Counted from the first letter of the stretch, positions 8,516-19,099 are shown. The stretch: 64,000 bases of DNA from [Clostridium] citroniae WAL-17108 (GCF_000233455.1 NZ_JH376420.1:36582-100581); one strand, 5' to 3'. The notes: generated from the sequence alone by a model not told the origin. Numbers and translations: made by a program.

Positions 8516-10750
8516 TTACAGGCGGACCTTGCTGCCCTTGCCGTCCCTCTTGGCAATCTTCAGACGGTTCATATGGACTTCCTTGCCCTTATACTCGATC
8601 ACCGGGTCTTCTCCGATCAGATATAAGTTCTCCAGTTCCTCATTCTTGGCCAGTTTGATTCCCCGGACGCCTCTGGACGCCTTTTTCAGCACGGATATTT
8701 CCTCCAGTGGGAACCGCAGGAACACGCCGCCGGTGGTCTGCAGCACCACCTCGCTCTGCCCCTCTACAGGAACAATCGTCACCACCCCGTCACCTTCCTG
8801 GAGCTTCGTGGCCGCCACCATACGGTTGTTGGTCTCAAATTCTTCCGCAGGCACCTGTTTTACCATGGCCATCTTTGTGGCAAACACAAGGGTGCGGCCC
8901 TTCAGGTCCTGGGCGCTGGTCAGGTATATGATGGAATCCTTTGTCCCATCGTATTTGCTTAAGTTCTCAATGGGCGTTCCTTTGTCACGCAGTTTTCCTG
9001 CCGGCACATCCGCGGCCTTGATCTGGTACAGGTTGCCGCTGGAGGCAAACAGACAGATCTTATCCGTGTTCAGGCACCTTACCACATGCACCTGTTCCGT
9101 ATCCACAGTCTCCTGGTTCCTCTCATAGGTGGACTTGTCAAGAAGCTTGCAGTATCCGAACCGGTCCAGGACAAAGACCACCTCCTGGACCGCAACCGCG
9201 GTCTCGTCATAAAAGGCCTCCGGCCCGTCCTCAATCAGAGTGCGCCTTGGAACGGAAAACTCCTTCCTGATAGCCGCCAGGTCATCCTTGATCACGCGGT
9301 TCATCTCATCCCTGCTTCCCAGGATCTTTTTATACTCGGCAATCTTCCGCAGGGTTTCCTTATGCTCCTTTTCCAGAGCCAGGATCTCCAGTCCGATCAG
9401 CTTATACAGGCGCATTTCCAGAATAGCCGAGGCCTGACGCTCTGTAAAATGCAGCTGCTTTGCATCCTCCTCAAATCCCGGCACCTTAAACTGGATCTTT
9501 GACACATCTCCGGACATCAGACAAGCCTTGGCATCCTTCAGGTTCTTGGACCCCCTGAGAACCGCGATGATCAGGTCGATACAGTCACAGGCCGTGATCA
9601 GGCCTTCCTGCACCTCTTTTTTATCCAGTTCCTTCTGAAGCAGCACATTGTATTTGCGCTCTGTATTTTCATACTGGAAATTCAGGAAATTGCGCAAAAT
9701 TCCCTTCAGGTTCAACGTCTCCGGGCGTCCGCCCGCAATTGCCAGCATATTGACCCCAAAGGTGTCTTCCAGCTTGGTCTTCTTATACAGAATGTTCTTT
9801 ATCTTGTCAATGTCAGCGTCCTTGCGCAGTTCCAGCACAATGCGGATCCCGTCTTTATTGGACTGGTTGGAAATGTCCACCACATCGGTCAGTTTCTTGC
9901 TCTCCACCAGGTCCGCAATATCCACCAGCATCTTGTTGATGCCGGCTCCGATCATGGTATAGGGGATCTCTGTGATCACAAGCTTATCCTTATCCGCCTT
10001 GCGTTTGCCCAGTTCCACCTCAAATCTGCCCCGCAGCTTGATCTTGCCCACTCCGTTTTCATAGATGCCCGGAAGTTCACTTTTGTTGGCAATGATCCCA
10101 CCGGTAGGGAAATCCGGTCCAGGCATATATTCCATCAGCTGTCCTGTGGAGATCTCAGGATCATCAATATAAGCCCTGACCGCATCCACCACCTCGCCCA
10201 GGTTGTGGGGCGGGATGCTGGTACTCATGCCGACTGCAATGCCTTCCGCCCCGTTGATCAGAAGGTTGGGCACACGGACCGGAAGAACCTCGGGTTCTTT
10301 TTCCGTCTCATCATAGTTAGGCACAAAGTTGACGGTCTTGTCCAGATCCTTCAGATACACTTCCTGGGCAAATTTCTCCAAACGCGCCTCGGTATACCTC
10401 ATGGCGGCCGCCCCGTCTCCCTCAATGGAGCCAAAGTTTCCGTGTCCGTCCACCAGTGCCATGCCTTTTTTGAAATCCTGGCTCATGACAACCAGTGTCT
10501 CATAAATGGAGCTGTCTCCATGGGGATGGTATTTACCCATGGTATCGCCCACGATACGCGCCGATTTCCTGTGGGGCTTATCGTGATCCAGACGCAGCTC
10601 ACTCATATCATAGAGGACCCGGCGCTGCACCGGCTTTAATCCATCCCTGGCATCGGGAATGGCTCTTGCAGTGATGACGCTCATGGAGTAATTCATGTAG
10701 CTTCTCTGCATTTCCTCGCTGTATTCTGTCCTTAATATCTTTTCAGCCAT
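8516..10750 (-). CDS. parC: Type IIA DNA topoisomerase subunit A (topoisomerase IV/gyrase A-like)
   Basis: The DNA-cleaving subunit of an ATP-dependent type II topoisomerase, 744 residues. The QRDR segment [10 protein letters not shown] is at residues 75-84 and the catalytic tyrosine is Y119 in AAMRYTE. The C-terminal beta-pinwheel lacks a canonical GyrA box: the closest match is ASRGVRG instead of QRRGGKG. This argues for a ParC-like decatenating enzyme rather than a wrapping gyrase, though automated annotation often says GyrA. It sits 26 bp after its partner subunit B gene, so the two form an operon. Confidence 0.85.
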   Translation of the reverse strand: MAEKILRTEYSEEMQRSYMNYSMSVITARAIPDARDGLKPVQRRVLYDMSELRLDHDKPHRKSARIVGDTMGKYHPHGDSSIYETLVVMSQDFKKGMALVDGHGNFGSIEGDGAAAMRYTEARLEKFAQEVYLKDLDKTVNFVPNYDETEKEPEVLPVRVPNLLINGAEGIAVGMSTSIPPHNLGEVVDAVRAYIDDPEISTGQLMEYMPGPDFPTGGIIANKSELPGIYENGVGKIKLRGRFEVELGKRKADKDKLVITEIPYTMIGAGINKMLVDIADLVESKKLTDVVDISNQSNKDGIRIVLELRKDADIDKIKNILYKKTKLEDTFGVNMLAIAGGRPETLNLKGILRNFLNFQYENTERKYNVLLQKELDKKEVQEGLITACDCIDLIIAVLRGSKNLKDAKACLMSGDVSKIQFKVPGFEEDAKQLHFTERQASAILEMRLYKLIGLEILALEKEHKETLRKIAEYKKILGSRDEMNRVIKDDLAAIRKEFSVPRRTLIEDGPEAFYDETAVAVQEVVFVLDRFGYCKLLDKSTYERNQETVDTEQVHVVRCLNTDKICLFASSGNLYQIKAADVPAGKLRDKGTPIENLSKYDGTKDSIIYLTSAQDLKGRTLVFATKMAMVKQVPAEEFETNNRMVAATKLQEGDGVVTIVPVEGQSEVVLQTTGGVFLRFPLEEISVLKKASRGVRGIKLAKNEELENLYLIGEDPVIEYKGKEVHMNRLKIAKRDGKGSKVRL

Positions 10751-10776
10751 GTTATTATCTTCTCCTCGTTATACAC

Positions 10777-12696
10777 CTATGCGTCAATCTCCGCTTCATC
10801 CGCATGTTCATAGATAAACTCGCGGCGCGGCGCCACTTCGCTTCCCATAAGCATCTCTGTTATCTCGGAAGCCATTCTGGCATCCTCGATCTCCACCCGC
10901 TTAAGCACCCGGCGCTCCGGATCCAGAGTAGTCTCCCACAGCTGTTCGGCGTCCATTTCACCAAGTCCCTTATATCGCTGAAGGGTAAAATCCCCGGTAT
11001 GGGTCCTGCGGTAGCGCTCCAGCTCCTTTTCATCATACAGATACTGCTCCTCGCCCCGCTTCGGGATCACCTTAAACAGGGGCGGCATTGCAATATACAC
11101 ATGTCCGTCATAGATCAGCTCAGGCATAAACCTGTATAAAAATGTGAGAAGAAGCGTATCGATATGGCTTCCGTCCACATCGGCATCCGTCATCAGTATG
11201 ATCTTATCATAGCGCAGCTTGGTAATATCAAAATCATTGCCATAGCCTTCCGAGAACCCACAGCCAAAGGTATTGATCATGGTCTTGATCTCGGCGTTAG
11301 CAAGAACCTTGTCCATGGATGCCTTCTCCACATTGAGGATTTTTCCCCGGATCGGAAGGATTGCCTGATATTTGCGGTTTCTGGCCGTCTTGGCGGAGCC
11401 TCCGGCGGAATCTCCCTCTACGATAAAGATCTCGCATTTTTCCGCTTCCCTGCTCTCACAGTTGGCCAGCTTTCCATTGCTGTCAAAGGAAAATCTGGAT
11501 TTGGTCAGCATGTTGGTCTTGGCCTTTTCCTCAGCGCGCCGTATCTTGGCCGACTTCTCGGCACAGGCGATCACACCCTTTAGCACTTCCACATTGCGGT
11601 CGAAATACAGCTGCAGCTCGTCTCCGGCCACAGTAAACACAGCCTTGGTGGCGTCCGCACTGGCCATCTTTGTCTTAGTCTGTCCCTCAAAGATAGGGTC
11701 CGGGTGCTTGATAGCGATCACCGCCGTCATGCCGTTGCGGGTGTCCGCTCCCGTAAAGTTGGTATCCTTTTCTTTTAAAATCCCAAGCTCCCTTGCGTAG
11801 CTGTTGATCAGCGCCGTAAACTTGGTCTTGAATCCGGCCAGATGGGTGCCGCCCTCCTGGGTAAATATATTGTTGCAAAAGCCCAGGATGTTCTCCTCAA
11901 AGGTATCCACAAACTGAATGGCGGCCTCTACCTCGATCTTGTCCACAGTACCCTTAAAATAGATAGGATCGTGAACCGCGGTCTTGCCCGTATTCAGTTC
12001 CTTAACATAGGCCACAATGCCTTCCGGCTCATGGTAAGTGACCTTCTCATCTTCCCCCGCCCGCTTATTCTCATAGTAGATGGTCATCTGCGGATTCAGA
12101 TAGGCAGTCTCATGAAGACGGCTTTTAAGCCATTCGGCCTTAAATCTGGTCTTCTCAAAAATCTCGCTGTCCGGAAGGAAATTGATTCTGGTTCCGGTCT
12201 CCCTGGTCTTTCCCACAATGGGAAGCAGCCCGTTCTCAAGCTTGACCACGGGCTTTCCTTTCTCATATTCGTCATGGTGAATGAAACCGTCCCGGTACAC
12301 CTTTACATCCATGTGTTCCGACAGGGCATTAACTACGGAGGAACCCACTCCGTGAAGTCCTCCGCTGGTCTTATACGCGTCATTATCAAATTTACCGCCT
12401 GCATGTAAGGTGGAAAGAACGATCCTGGCTGCCGATACCCCCTTCTTGTGCATCCCCACCGGTATACCGCGTCCATTATCCCGCACCGTGCAGGAACCGT
12501 CCGCTTCCAGGGTCACCCAAGCGCTGTCACAGTATCCGGCCAGATGCTCGTCCACCGCATTGTCCACAATCTCATAGATCAGGTGGTTTAATCCCTTTGA
12601 TCCAACGCCTCCTATATACATACCCGGACGCTTACGCACTGCTTCCAACCCTTCCAGCACTGTAATACTGTCCGCATTATACTGTTCCTTTGCCAT
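10777..12696 (-). CDS. parE: Type IIA DNA topoisomerase subunit B (topoisomerase IV/gyrase B-like)
   Basis: The ATPase subunit partnering the downstream subunit A, 639 residues. The GHKL ATP site shows EIVDNAVDEH and DNGRGIPVG. The transducer follows, then the Toprim motif EGDSAGGSAK and the metal-binding DADVDGSH. A canonical chromosomal gyrB normally lies beside dnaA/recF; this copy is paired with a subunit A lacking the GyrA box, so ParE is preferred. AUG 12696 is preceded by GGAGG. tRNA-Gly lies upstream on the same strand with its own terminator. Confidence 0.87.
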   Translation of the reverse strand: MAKEQYNADSITVLEGLEAVRKRPGMYIGGVGSKGLNHLIYEIVDNAVDEHLAGYCDSAWVTLEADGSCTVRDNGRGIPVGMHKKGVSAARIVLSTLHAGGKFDNDAYKTSGGLHGVGSSVVNALSEHMDVKVYRDGFIHHDEYEKGKPVVKLENGLLPIVGKTRETGTRINFLPDSEIFEKTRFKAEWLKSRLHETAYLNPQMTIYYENKRAGEDEKVTYHEPEGIVAYVKELNTGKTAVHDPIYFKGTVDKIEVEAAIQFVDTFEENILGFCNNIFTQEGGTHLAGFKTKFTALINSYARELGILKEKDTNFTGADTRNGMTAVIAIKHPDPIFEGQTKTKMASADATKAVFTVAGDELQLYFDRNVEVLKGVIACAEKSAKIRRAEEKAKTNMLTKSRFSFDSNGKLANCESREAEKCEIFIVEGDSAGGSAKTARNRKYQAILPIRGKILNVEKASMDKVLANAEIKTMINTFGCGFSEGYGNDFDITKLRYDKIILMTDADVDGSHIDTLLLTFLYRFMPELIYDGHVYIAMPPLFKVIPKRGEEQYLYDEKELERYRRTHTGDFTLQRYKGLGEMDAEQLWETTLDPERRVLKRVEIEDARMASEITEMLMGSEVAPRREFIYEHADEAEIDA

Positions 12697-12843
12697 TGCA
12701 ATCCTCCATAATCAATAAGTACATACGTACGTTTCATCTTATAGTATTAAAACATATTTGTATTGTTTTGGCAAGTTTTGAGGGAGAAAAATTCTCCTGT
12801 GTAAAAATCTCCTGCCGTTTTGATGATTTTAAGAAACAAAAAA

Positions 12844-12863
12844 GGCCCTGTATTCACAAGGCC
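12844..12863 (-). terminator. Terminator of tRNA-Gly
   Basis: Minus-strand hairpin with an 8-bp stem (plus 12844-12851 with 12856-12863, one G-T pair, loop GAAT), followed by six or more T residues reading toward parE. Confidence 0.75.
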
Positions 12864-12872
12864 CTCAGTGTA

Positions 12873-12943
12873 AGCAGATGACGGGAATCGAACCCGCCTC
12901 CCCAGCTTGGGAAGCTGGTGTTCTACCGATGAACTACATCTGC
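12873..12943 (-). tRNA. tRNA-Gly (anticodon CCC)
   Basis: A full cloverleaf on the minus strand, 71 nt. Acceptor GCAGATG/CATCTGC, anticodon stem-loop CCAGC-TTCCCAA-GCTGG with CCC, T arm GCGGG-TTCGATT-CCCGT. CCA is not encoded. It reads GGG codons. Confidence 0.95.
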
Positions 12944-13042
12944 ACAACACTGATATTATACCACATCTTCCCGATATTTCAAGCAGATTTTATAAAATTT
13001 GGAAATTTTTTTATATGTTCTCTTATATTCATCCTGCCATCT

Positions 13043-13774
13043 CTACAATACCTTGTTTAAAAAGCTTCTGGTACGCTCCTCCCTGGGGTTCCCAAATACC
13101 TCCTCAGGCGTGCCTTCCTCCACAATATACCCTTCATCCATAAAGATCACCCGGTCGGCCACTTCCCTGGCAAATCCCATCTCATGGGTAACCACCACCA
13201 TGGTCATGCCATCGGCTGCCAGCTGCTTCATAACCTCCAAAACTTCTCCTACCATCTCAGGATCCAGGGCCGAGGTGGGCTCATCAAAGAGCATGACATC
13301 CGGATTCATGGCCAGGGAACGGGCAATTGCCACCCTCTGCTTCTGTCCCCCGGAGAGCTGTCCCGGATATGCATCCGCCTTATCAGCCAGCCCCACCCGG
13401 TTCAGAAGCTCCATTGCCTTTTTGTCCGCGTCAGCCTTGTTCAGAAGTTTCAGCTCCGTGGGAGCCAACGTAATGTTCTCACGCACCGTAAGGTGGGGGA
13501 ACAGGTTAAAATGCTGGAACACCATGCCAATGTTCTCACGCACCTTGTTGATATTGGTGTTGGGATCGGAAATCGGATGGCCGTCCACCACAACATCACC
13601 TGCCGTGATCCTCTCCAAACGGTTAAGGCAACGCAGAAACGTACTTTTACCCGAGCCGGAAGGCCCGATCATACACACGACCTCCCCTTCCCTTATCTCA
13701 ATATTGATATCCTTTAAAACTTCCAGATCCCCAAAGCTTTTCTGGAGTTTCTTAACTGAAATCTTATTTTCCAT
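13043..13774 (-). CDS. Polar amino-acid ABC transporter ATP-binding protein
   Basis: A 243-residue GlnQ/HisP-type ATPase energising the permease encoded just upstream. Walker [10 protein letters not shown], signature [16 protein letters not shown], Walker [15 protein letters not shown] and the H-loop VTHEM are all present. The open frame extends to 13828, but the internal ATG 13774 (MENKISVKK) matches family starts and overlaps the permease stop by 11 bp, consistent with coupling. Last gene of the SBP-permease-ATPase operon. Confidence 0.93.
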   Translation of the reverse strand: MENKISVKKLQKSFGDLEVLKDINIEIREGEVVCMIGPSGSGKSTFLRCLNRLERITAGDVVVDGHPISDPNTNINKVRENIGMVFQHFNLFPHLTVRENITLAPTELKLLNKADADKKAMELLNRVGLADKADAYPGQLSGGQKQRVAIARSLAMNPDVMLFDEPTSALDPEMVGEVLEVMKQLAADGMTMVVVTHEMGFAREVADRVIFMDEGYIVEEGTPEEVFGNPREERTRSFLNKVL

Positions 13775-14444
13775 AGGACACTCTCCTCTCCACATATTTT
13801 GCCATCCTGGACAGTATGGTACATACAACCAGGTAGAAAATTGCCACGGCCAGGTAAATGGGCATTACCATGGAACTGGCATTGGCGGCAATGATTTTGC
13901 CGTTCTGTGTAAGCTCCCTTGGGCCGATGACAGAAATCAGGGATGTATCCTTCAGCGTGATAATGAACTGGTTAATGATGGTGGGAAGCATGGTGCGGAA
14001 TGCCTGGGGCAGGATCACCTTTCTCATGGCCTTGCCGTAGGACAGTCCAAGGCTTCTGGCCGCCTCCATCTGTCCCTTGTCCACAGCCTCAATGCCGCCT
14101 CTGATGATCTCGGCCATATAGGCGCCCGCATTCAGGCTCAGGGTCACGCAGCCTGCCGTAAAGGCCCCGCCGTAAAGGTTCCACTGGAACCCCAAGGGAC
14201 GCAGCATACTGCCCACTCCATAGTACATGATATAGACCTGCACCAGAAGCGGCGTTCCTCTGATGATATCAATATAAAAATTGGCAATCACCTTCAGCGC
14301 CTTAAAGTCAGAGACCTTAAACAGTCCAAAGATCACTCCCAGGACCGTGGCGCAAAGAAGTGAAATGACCGTCATCTGCATGGTGATTCCCAATGCCTTA
14401 AAAAACGATGGGTAATACTGTGTCAAAATGTTAATAATCTGCAT
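13764..14444 (-). CDS. Polar amino-acid ABC transporter permease (HisM/GlnP type)
   Basis: A 226-residue inner-membrane permease with about five helices. The EAA loop [23 protein letters not shown] docks the ATPase. Start ATG 14444 has AAGGAT in front; the longer frame to 14618 runs into the intercistronic hairpin and is rejected. It lies about 200 bp downstream of the binding-protein gene, separated by a stable stem-loop, a common way of making more binding protein than permease. Confidence 0.93.
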   Translation of the reverse strand: MQIINILTQYYPSFFKALGITMQMTVISLLCATVLGVIFGLFKVSDFKALKVIANFYIDIIRGTPLLVQVYIMYYGVGSMLRPLGFQWNLYGGAFTAGCVTLSLNAGAYMAEIIRGGIEAVDKGQMEAARSLGLSYGKAMRKVILPQAFRTMLPTIINQFIITLKDTSLISVIGPRELTQNGKIIAANASSMVMPIYLAVAIFYLVVCTILSRMAKYVERRVSYGK

Positions 14445-14582
14445 ACTATCATCCTTTTCTCTTTTATAAGCTGCATGTGTCCTCCGGCAGGCTGCCGGAC
14501 CGTTATAGCCAAATTTAAAACACTTAGCGCCACTGCATGTAACTGCTTTAAATTTATCCATAACATTTGTTTTCACATTCAG

Positions 14583-14614
14583 GCGCCGGTCCTGCTCCTG
14601 GCAGCAACCGGCGC
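14583..14614 (-). other. Intercistronic stem-loop between binding protein and permease genes
   Basis: GCGCCGGT 14583-14590 pairs with ACCGGCGC 14607-14614, and CTGC/GCAG can extend the stem inward. There is no T-run, so it is more likely an mRNA-stabilising or processing element than a full terminator. Confidence 0.55.
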
Positions 14615-14641
14615 TCATTGACTGCTGTGTGCCAGCAGTAC

Positions 14642-15490
14642 TTATTTAGCAATATAGGTGTTCAGAATCTCTTCATACTTTCCATTTGCCTTGATGTTCT
14701 CCAGTCCCTTGTTGAACATGTCAACCAGTTCTGGATTAGCGCCCTTTAAGGTTGCAAAGCCATAGGAAGAACCTTTTTCCATATCAGTGGGAAGTGTCAG
14801 TTCAAGGCCTCTGGAAATCTCATAGCCGATTACAGGATAATCCTCAAAGCAGGCAGCCGCCTCGCCGCTGAGAACTGCCTGGTACATGTCGGAGGAGCTC
14901 TCGTACTGTGTCACCTCAAAACCATACTGGTCAGCAATGGACTCCGCAAAGGTGCATCCTTCCGTACCGATCTTTGCAGCCACATTCTGTCCCTTTAACT
15001 GGTCATATGTAGTGATGTCGGAACCGGACAGCACTGCCATTCCAACACCGGAATCATAGTATGGTTCAGAAAAATCGTATTTCTGTATCCTCTCATCTGT
15101 GATGGACATGCCAGCGATCACGCCATCGCACTCTCCGGACTCCAGAGCGATACATGCTGCGGAAAATCCAACCGGAATCACTTCATACTCAAATCCCTGG
15201 TCCTGGGCAATTGCCTTTAAAATATCCAGGTCAATCCCCACCATCTCACCCTTCTCATTCTCAAATTCAAATGGGGCAAATGTGGTATCCGTGTTGATGA
15301 CGTACTTCTTTCCTGACGCTGCGGTACCTGCTGCTGATTCAGCTGCCGTGGTATCGGCCGCGCTGGTATCGGCCGCTGCCTCTGTTGCCGCCGTGGTATC
15401 GGCCGTGGTCGTCTCCGCCGGCTTGGAACCACATCCGGCCATGGAAAGTACCATAACAGCTGCCATTGATAATGCCATGAATTTTTTCAT
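14642..15490 (-). CDS. Amino-acid ABC transporter substrate-binding lipoprotein
   Basis: A 282-residue extracellular lipoprotein: signal peptide with lipobox LSMAGCGS, an Ala/Thr/Asp-rich tether (about residues 25-60), then a SBP_bac_3 fold. The ligand pocket motifs TFAPFEFENEKGEMVGIDLD and GVIAGMSITDERIQKYDFSEPY are typical of glutamine/polar amino-acid receptors, so a polar amino acid is likely; the exact ligand cannot be read. First gene of the operon, with a strong promoter at 15586-15614 and AGGAGG before ATG 15490. Confidence 0.93.
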   Translation of the reverse strand: MKKFMALSMAAVMVLSMAGCGSKPAETTTADTTAATEAAADTSAADTTAAESAAGTAASGKKYVINTDTTFAPFEFENEKGEMVGIDLDILKAIAQDQGFEYEVIPVGFSAACIALESGECDGVIAGMSITDERIQKYDFSEPYYDSGVGMAVLSGSDITTYDQLKGQNVAAKIGTEGCTFAESIADQYGFEVTQYESSSDMYQAVLSGEAAACFEDYPVIGYEISRGLELTLPTDMEKGSSYGFATLKGANPELVDMFNKGLENIKANGKYEEILNTYIAK

Positions 15491-15585
15491 ATCTACTTCC
15501 TCCTTTTGCTCAATGAAATAAAATAAGGGTGACTTTAATACATCCTGTCCCCTTTGACCTGTGACGCACCTGCATCATGCAGAAT

Positions 15586-15614
15586 ACTATAACACAAAGA
15601 AAAGCCAAAGTCAA
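15586..15614 (-). promoter_or_regulatory. SigA promoter of the amino-acid ABC operon
   Basis: Minus-strand TTGACT (plus 15609-15614), 17 bp, TATAGT (plus 15586-15591). A small palindrome TGCATCATGCA at 15571-15581 covers the expected start point. CCACAAT/ATTGTGG (15628-15634 with 15641-15647) lies just upstream of the -35. Both could be regulator sites. Confidence 0.7.
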
Positions 15615-15653
15615 CTTATTGTAACTACCACAATCGAAAAATTGTGGTTTTCC

Positions 15654-15695
15654 GTAACAGTTCAGGACGGCGGGAAAATAAGTGCAAAAGCGGGG
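15654..15695. repeat. Palindromic repeat family, half-copy 2
   Basis: GTAACAGTTCAGGACGG followed by a GGAAAAT..GTGCAAAAGCGGG stretch matches the reverse complement of the right half of copy 1 (2205-2254) with few changes. It abuts the fbp stop codon at 15697. Confidence 0.7.
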
Positions 15696-15696
15696 T

Positions 15697-17667
15697 CTAA
15701 ATCCCCTGGCGAACCGGAAATTTCTCCACGATCTTCCCTGTGTGATATGCCTCCAGGAGCATTTCCAGATCACGTATCTTTGTCTTCAGCTGGCATCCCA
15801 CATCCGTATCGCCCACAAGCTTGCGGTTGGACACCCGTTTGACAATGATGCTCTCCGAGTGGATATCGCTTTCCTTTTCTATTGCCGCCTCCGTGGACTC
15901 AAAGGGTTCATGGGCTGCCAGGATCAGCCCGTAGGAATTATAGCTGAGCGTATAACCTGCAATGCCGGTTTCCTTCTGGTATGCCCGTGAAAATCCGCCG
16001 TCAATGACCAGCACCTTTCCGCCGCATTTGACGGGATTCTCGCCGTTTTTTGACTTCACGGGCACATGGCCGTTGATGATGTGCCCCTCCTCCTGGGAAA
16101 GTCCGAATTCATCCAATATTGCCCGGGCCGTGGCCTCATCCTCCAAAAGGCTGTAGTAGGGATTCTTCTTCTCCCTGTGCGTCTCCTTGTCTGTCAGGAA
16201 ATACCGCTCAAAGGTAGCCATCTTGTCCTTGCCAAACAGCGGGGAGTTCTGATGGAGCCAGATATACCAGCAGATATCCCTTCCCTTTTTCTGTTCCTCA
16301 CAGTCGGTGGACATAAAACCCTTGCGAACATAGCTGTCCAGCCGTTCATATAGGGCCTTGCCCTTACAGGTTTCCCCGTATATCTCAACTTCCTTAAAGC
16401 TGCCGTCCTCATTTAGAGGGATGCAGCCGTGATAGAGGAGGTTTCCGTTGTATACCTTGTACAGGCTGCCTTTGGCCAGCAGAAAACGCATGTGCTGCTG
16501 CAGTTTTTCACAGTTCATGAATGCCTTTACCAGGCGTTCCATGATCCCTTCCTCCTCCTCTGTCAGCCGGTATGGATCCGCCGGGTCCACGGTGGGGAAA
16601 TGACAGTCCGTCATCTGGTACTCCTTCCCATCCAGACAGATGGTGCCTTTCTCAAAATCAACCAGATGGAGAAGATTCCTGGCCTCCAGTTCAAATTCCG
16701 GATGCTCCTTGATGAGCTGTCCCTCCACCTTAAACTGGATAATGGAGATGGCTTTGTGCATCTTCATATTCAGGTCCGTCTCGCTGGGACTGCAGGTGTT
16801 GGTCCCCTTAAGCACAAAACAGGTGCAGGGATCATTTCCATAGACGTCCAGGGCAAAGGTGGCCAGCGGAAGCAGGTTGATGCCATATCCGTCTTCCAGG
16901 ATATCCAGGTTTCCGTACCTTGCACAGATGCGGATCGCATTTGCAATGCATCCCCTCTGCCCCACCGCGGCTCCCATCCAGAGCACATCATGGTTCCCCC
17001 ACTGAATGTCCAGGGAATGATAGGACATAAGCTTATCCATGATGATATGGGGTCCCGGCCCCCTGTCATATATATCTCCCAGTATGTGCAGATGGTCTAC
17101 AATGAGGCGCTGGATCAGTTCACACAGGGCCACGATAAATTCCCCGGCCCGGCCCACCCGTATGATGGTCTGCACAATGGCGCTGTAGTAGGATTCCTTA
17201 TCCCTCACATCCACCTTTTCCGTGATCAGCTCCTCGATCACATAGGCAAATTCTGGCGGCAGGGCCTTTCTCACTTTAGATCGGGTGTATTTGCTCGCCG
17301 CCCGCTTGCTCACCTCTATGAGGCGGTACAGGGTTATCTTATACCAATCCTCCCTGTTATGTACCTGATCCAGGATCTGCGCCATCTTCTCCCTGGGATA
17401 ATAGATCAGGGTGGCCAGTTTCTGCTTATCCTGGCTGCTCAGCGTGTTTCCGAACACGTCATTTACCTTGCGCCGCACAGCTCCCGACCCATTTTTTAAC
17501 ACATGGGAAAATGCTTCATATTCCCCATGGATATCTGTCAGGAAATGCTCGGTCCCTTTTGGCAGGTTCAAAATGGCCTCCAGATTGATCACCTCCGTGG
17601 AAGCTGCCGCAATGGTGGGGTACAGTTCCGACAACCGCTCCAGATACCTAGTTTCAAGATTACTCAT
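15697..17667 (-). CDS. fbp: Fructose-1,6-bisphosphatase, class III (Firmicutes type)
   Basis: Hydrolyses fructose-1,6-bisphosphate to fructose-6-phosphate for gluconeogenesis. 656 residues, as expected for the large class III enzyme. The metallophosphatase signatures are in order: LTDIHGEYEAF, GDIYDRGPGPH and WGNHDVLWMG, with a later HINGHVPVKSK-like histidine motif. ATG 17667 follows GGAGG. It is separated from the AI-2E permease by a terminator and followed immediately by a palindromic repeat half-copy. Confidence 0.96.
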   Translation of the reverse strand: MSNLETRYLERLSELYPTIAAASTEVINLEAILNLPKGTEHFLTDIHGEYEAFSHVLKNGSGAVRRKVNDVFGNTLSSQDKQKLATLIYYPREKMAQILDQVHNREDWYKITLYRLIEVSKRAASKYTRSKVRKALPPEFAYVIEELITEKVDVRDKESYYSAIVQTIIRVGRAGEFIVALCELIQRLIVDHLHILGDIYDRGPGPHIIMDKLMSYHSLDIQWGNHDVLWMGAAVGQRGCIANAIRICARYGNLDILEDGYGINLLPLATFALDVYGNDPCTCFVLKGTNTCSPSETDLNMKMHKAISIIQFKVEGQLIKEHPEFELEARNLLHLVDFEKGTICLDGKEYQMTDCHFPTVDPADPYRLTEEEEGIMERLVKAFMNCEKLQQHMRFLLAKGSLYKVYNGNLLYHGCIPLNEDGSFKEVEIYGETCKGKALYERLDSYVRKGFMSTDCEEQKKGRDICWYIWLHQNSPLFGKDKMATFERYFLTDKETHREKKNPYYSLLEDEATARAILDEFGLSQEEGHIINGHVPVKSKNGENPVKCGGKVLVIDGGFSRAYQKETGIAGYTLSYNSYGLILAAHEPFESTEAAIEKESDIHSESIIVKRVSNRKLVGDTDVGCQLKTKIRDLEMLLEAYHTGKIVEKFPVRQGI

Positions 17668-17690
17668 AGTTACCTCCTCCCTGTTTAAAA

Positions 17691-17724
17691 GGGCCTGCCA
17701 CCCTTACAGCGGGAAAGCAGGCCC
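17691..17724 (-). terminator. Terminator of the AI-2E family gene
   Basis: GGGCCTGC 17691-17698 pairs with GCAGGCCC 17717-17724, followed on the minus strand by TTTTAAAC. It lies 33 bp past the permease stop and just ahead of fbp. Confidence 0.65.
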
Positions 17725-17756
17725 GAATACCGGCCGGTATCAGACAACGGGAACAT

Positions 17757-19004
17757 TTACTCCTGTATGTCCCGGTCGATATAAATCTTTTCTTCTTCAT
17801 CTATATGGTCCAGGCGCAGATAATCCTCCGTTCTGGAGGACAGGTCCTTTTTCACAAGGGAATTGCTCACATACATGGATGTAAGCCTGTATATAACGGC
17901 AAATGTGGGAACCCCGATGATCATTCCCACAAAGCCCATGAGTCCGCCAAACAGCAGGATGGAAAACAGCACCCAGAAGCTGGGAAGCCCCGTGGAATCC
18001 CCCAGTATCTTCGGCCCCAGGATATTGCCGTCAAATTGCTGTAAAATCAGTATGAAAATGAGGAAATACAGGCACTTCATGGGACTGACCAAAAGGATCA
18101 GGAATGCGCTGGGTATGGCTCCGATAAAGGGGCCGAAAAAGGGGATCACATTGGTCACGCCTATGATCACACTGATAAGGAGCACATAGGGCATTTTCAG
18201 GAATTTCAGGGCAAAAAAGCACATGATCCCGATGATCAGGGAATCCAGAAGCTTGCCGGTGATAAAACCGCCGAACACACCGTGGGCAAAACGCACTTCA
18301 CTTACGATCCGGTTGGCTTCCTTGAGCTTGAACACACTGTATATGATCTTCTTGGACTGGGCTGCCAGGGTATCCTTGATATTCAGGAAATAAACCATGA
18401 CAATCACGCCGATCAATATATTCTTCACCACCGTAACCACGTTCAGCAGTCCCGTGGACAGCTGTCCGATGATCATTGACATGTTGGGGACCAGCTTCTC
18501 GGTGAGCCACTTCTGGAATTCCTCCACAGCCTGCTCATAATATGGCATAACAGCCTGCTGGACATCCGGGTTGTCCTCAAACAGCTTGGTCATCCAAAGG
18601 GTCAGGTTGTTGATATACTCTCCTATACTCTCCTGCAGCCCGATGATACTGGTGTAGATCTGGGGGATGATCATACTGAACAACCCAGCCACAATGGCGA
18701 ACAATACAATAAGGCTTACCAGGGTGCCGGCCGTCTTGGCCAGCTTTCCGATGGCAGACTCACTTTTCATAACAGTCTTCAGCTTCAGCGTGGTGCATGC
18801 TCTTGTCTTATTGTAAATGGGCAGCATCAGATATGCCAGCACTGCCCCGTATATGATGGGCATCAGAATGGAGGCAATCTTCCCCAGCGCCCCGGATACC
18901 AGTTCAAACCGGGACAGAAAGAATCCAAACGCCACGCTGAGGGCGATCACGGCAAGGGCGGTGGTGCCCCAGTATATATAATTTTTAAATCTTGGGTTTT
19001 TCAT
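17757..19004 (-). CDS. AI-2E family transporter (PF01594-like permease)
   Basis: A 415-residue integral membrane protein with about eight helices and a long central loop. The late-half signature VTNVIPFFGPFIGAIPSAFL is characteristic of the family, whose members export small solutes or act as antiporters; the substrate here is unknown and the quorum-signal label is historical. The C-terminal tail is acidic. Start ATG 19004 has AGGAG, with its own extended -10 promoter at 19071-19099. Monocistronic by its terminator. Confidence 0.9.
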   Translation of the reverse strand: MKNPRFKNYIYWGTTALAVIALSVAFGFFLSRFELVSGALGKIASILMPIIYGAVLAYLMLPIYNKTRACTTLKLKTVMKSESAIGKLAKTAGTLVSLIVLFAIVAGLFSMIIPQIYTSIIGLQESIGEYINNLTLWMTKLFEDNPDVQQAVMPYYEQAVEEFQKWLTEKLVPNMSMIIGQLSTGLLNVVTVVKNILIGVIVMVYFLNIKDTLAAQSKKIIYSVFKLKEANRIVSEVRFAHGVFGGFITGKLLDSLIIGIMCFFALKFLKMPYVLLISVIIGVTNVIPFFGPFIGAIPSAFLILLVSPMKCLYFLIFILILQQFDGNILGPKILGDSTGLPSFWVLFSILLFGGLMGFVGMIIGVPTFAVIYRLTSMYVSNSLVKKDLSSRTEDYLRLDHIDEEEKIYIDRDIQE

Positions 19005-19070
19005 GTATTATACTCCTATATCTTAAGTATTCCGTCATTTTCACAGGTCATACACCTGGACTTCCGTTTT

Positions 19071-19099
19071 AGTATACCATAAGCAGATGTTTCCAGCAA
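19071..19099 (-). promoter_or_regulatory. Promoter of the AI-2E family gene
   Basis: Minus-strand TTGCTG (plus 19094-19099), 17 bp, TATACT (plus 19071-19076) preceded by TGG. The 307-bp gap 19005-19311 holds this promoter and, for the plus-strand genes, an extended -10 TGGTATGAT ending at 19230; otherwise I see nothing in it. Confidence 0.6.

Noticed and set aside
12999..14363. A 454-codon plus-strand open frame
   Set aside because: It is antisense to the amino-acid ABC ATPase and permease genes, which have full motifs and ribosome sites. Composition is Ser/Pro-rich nonsense.
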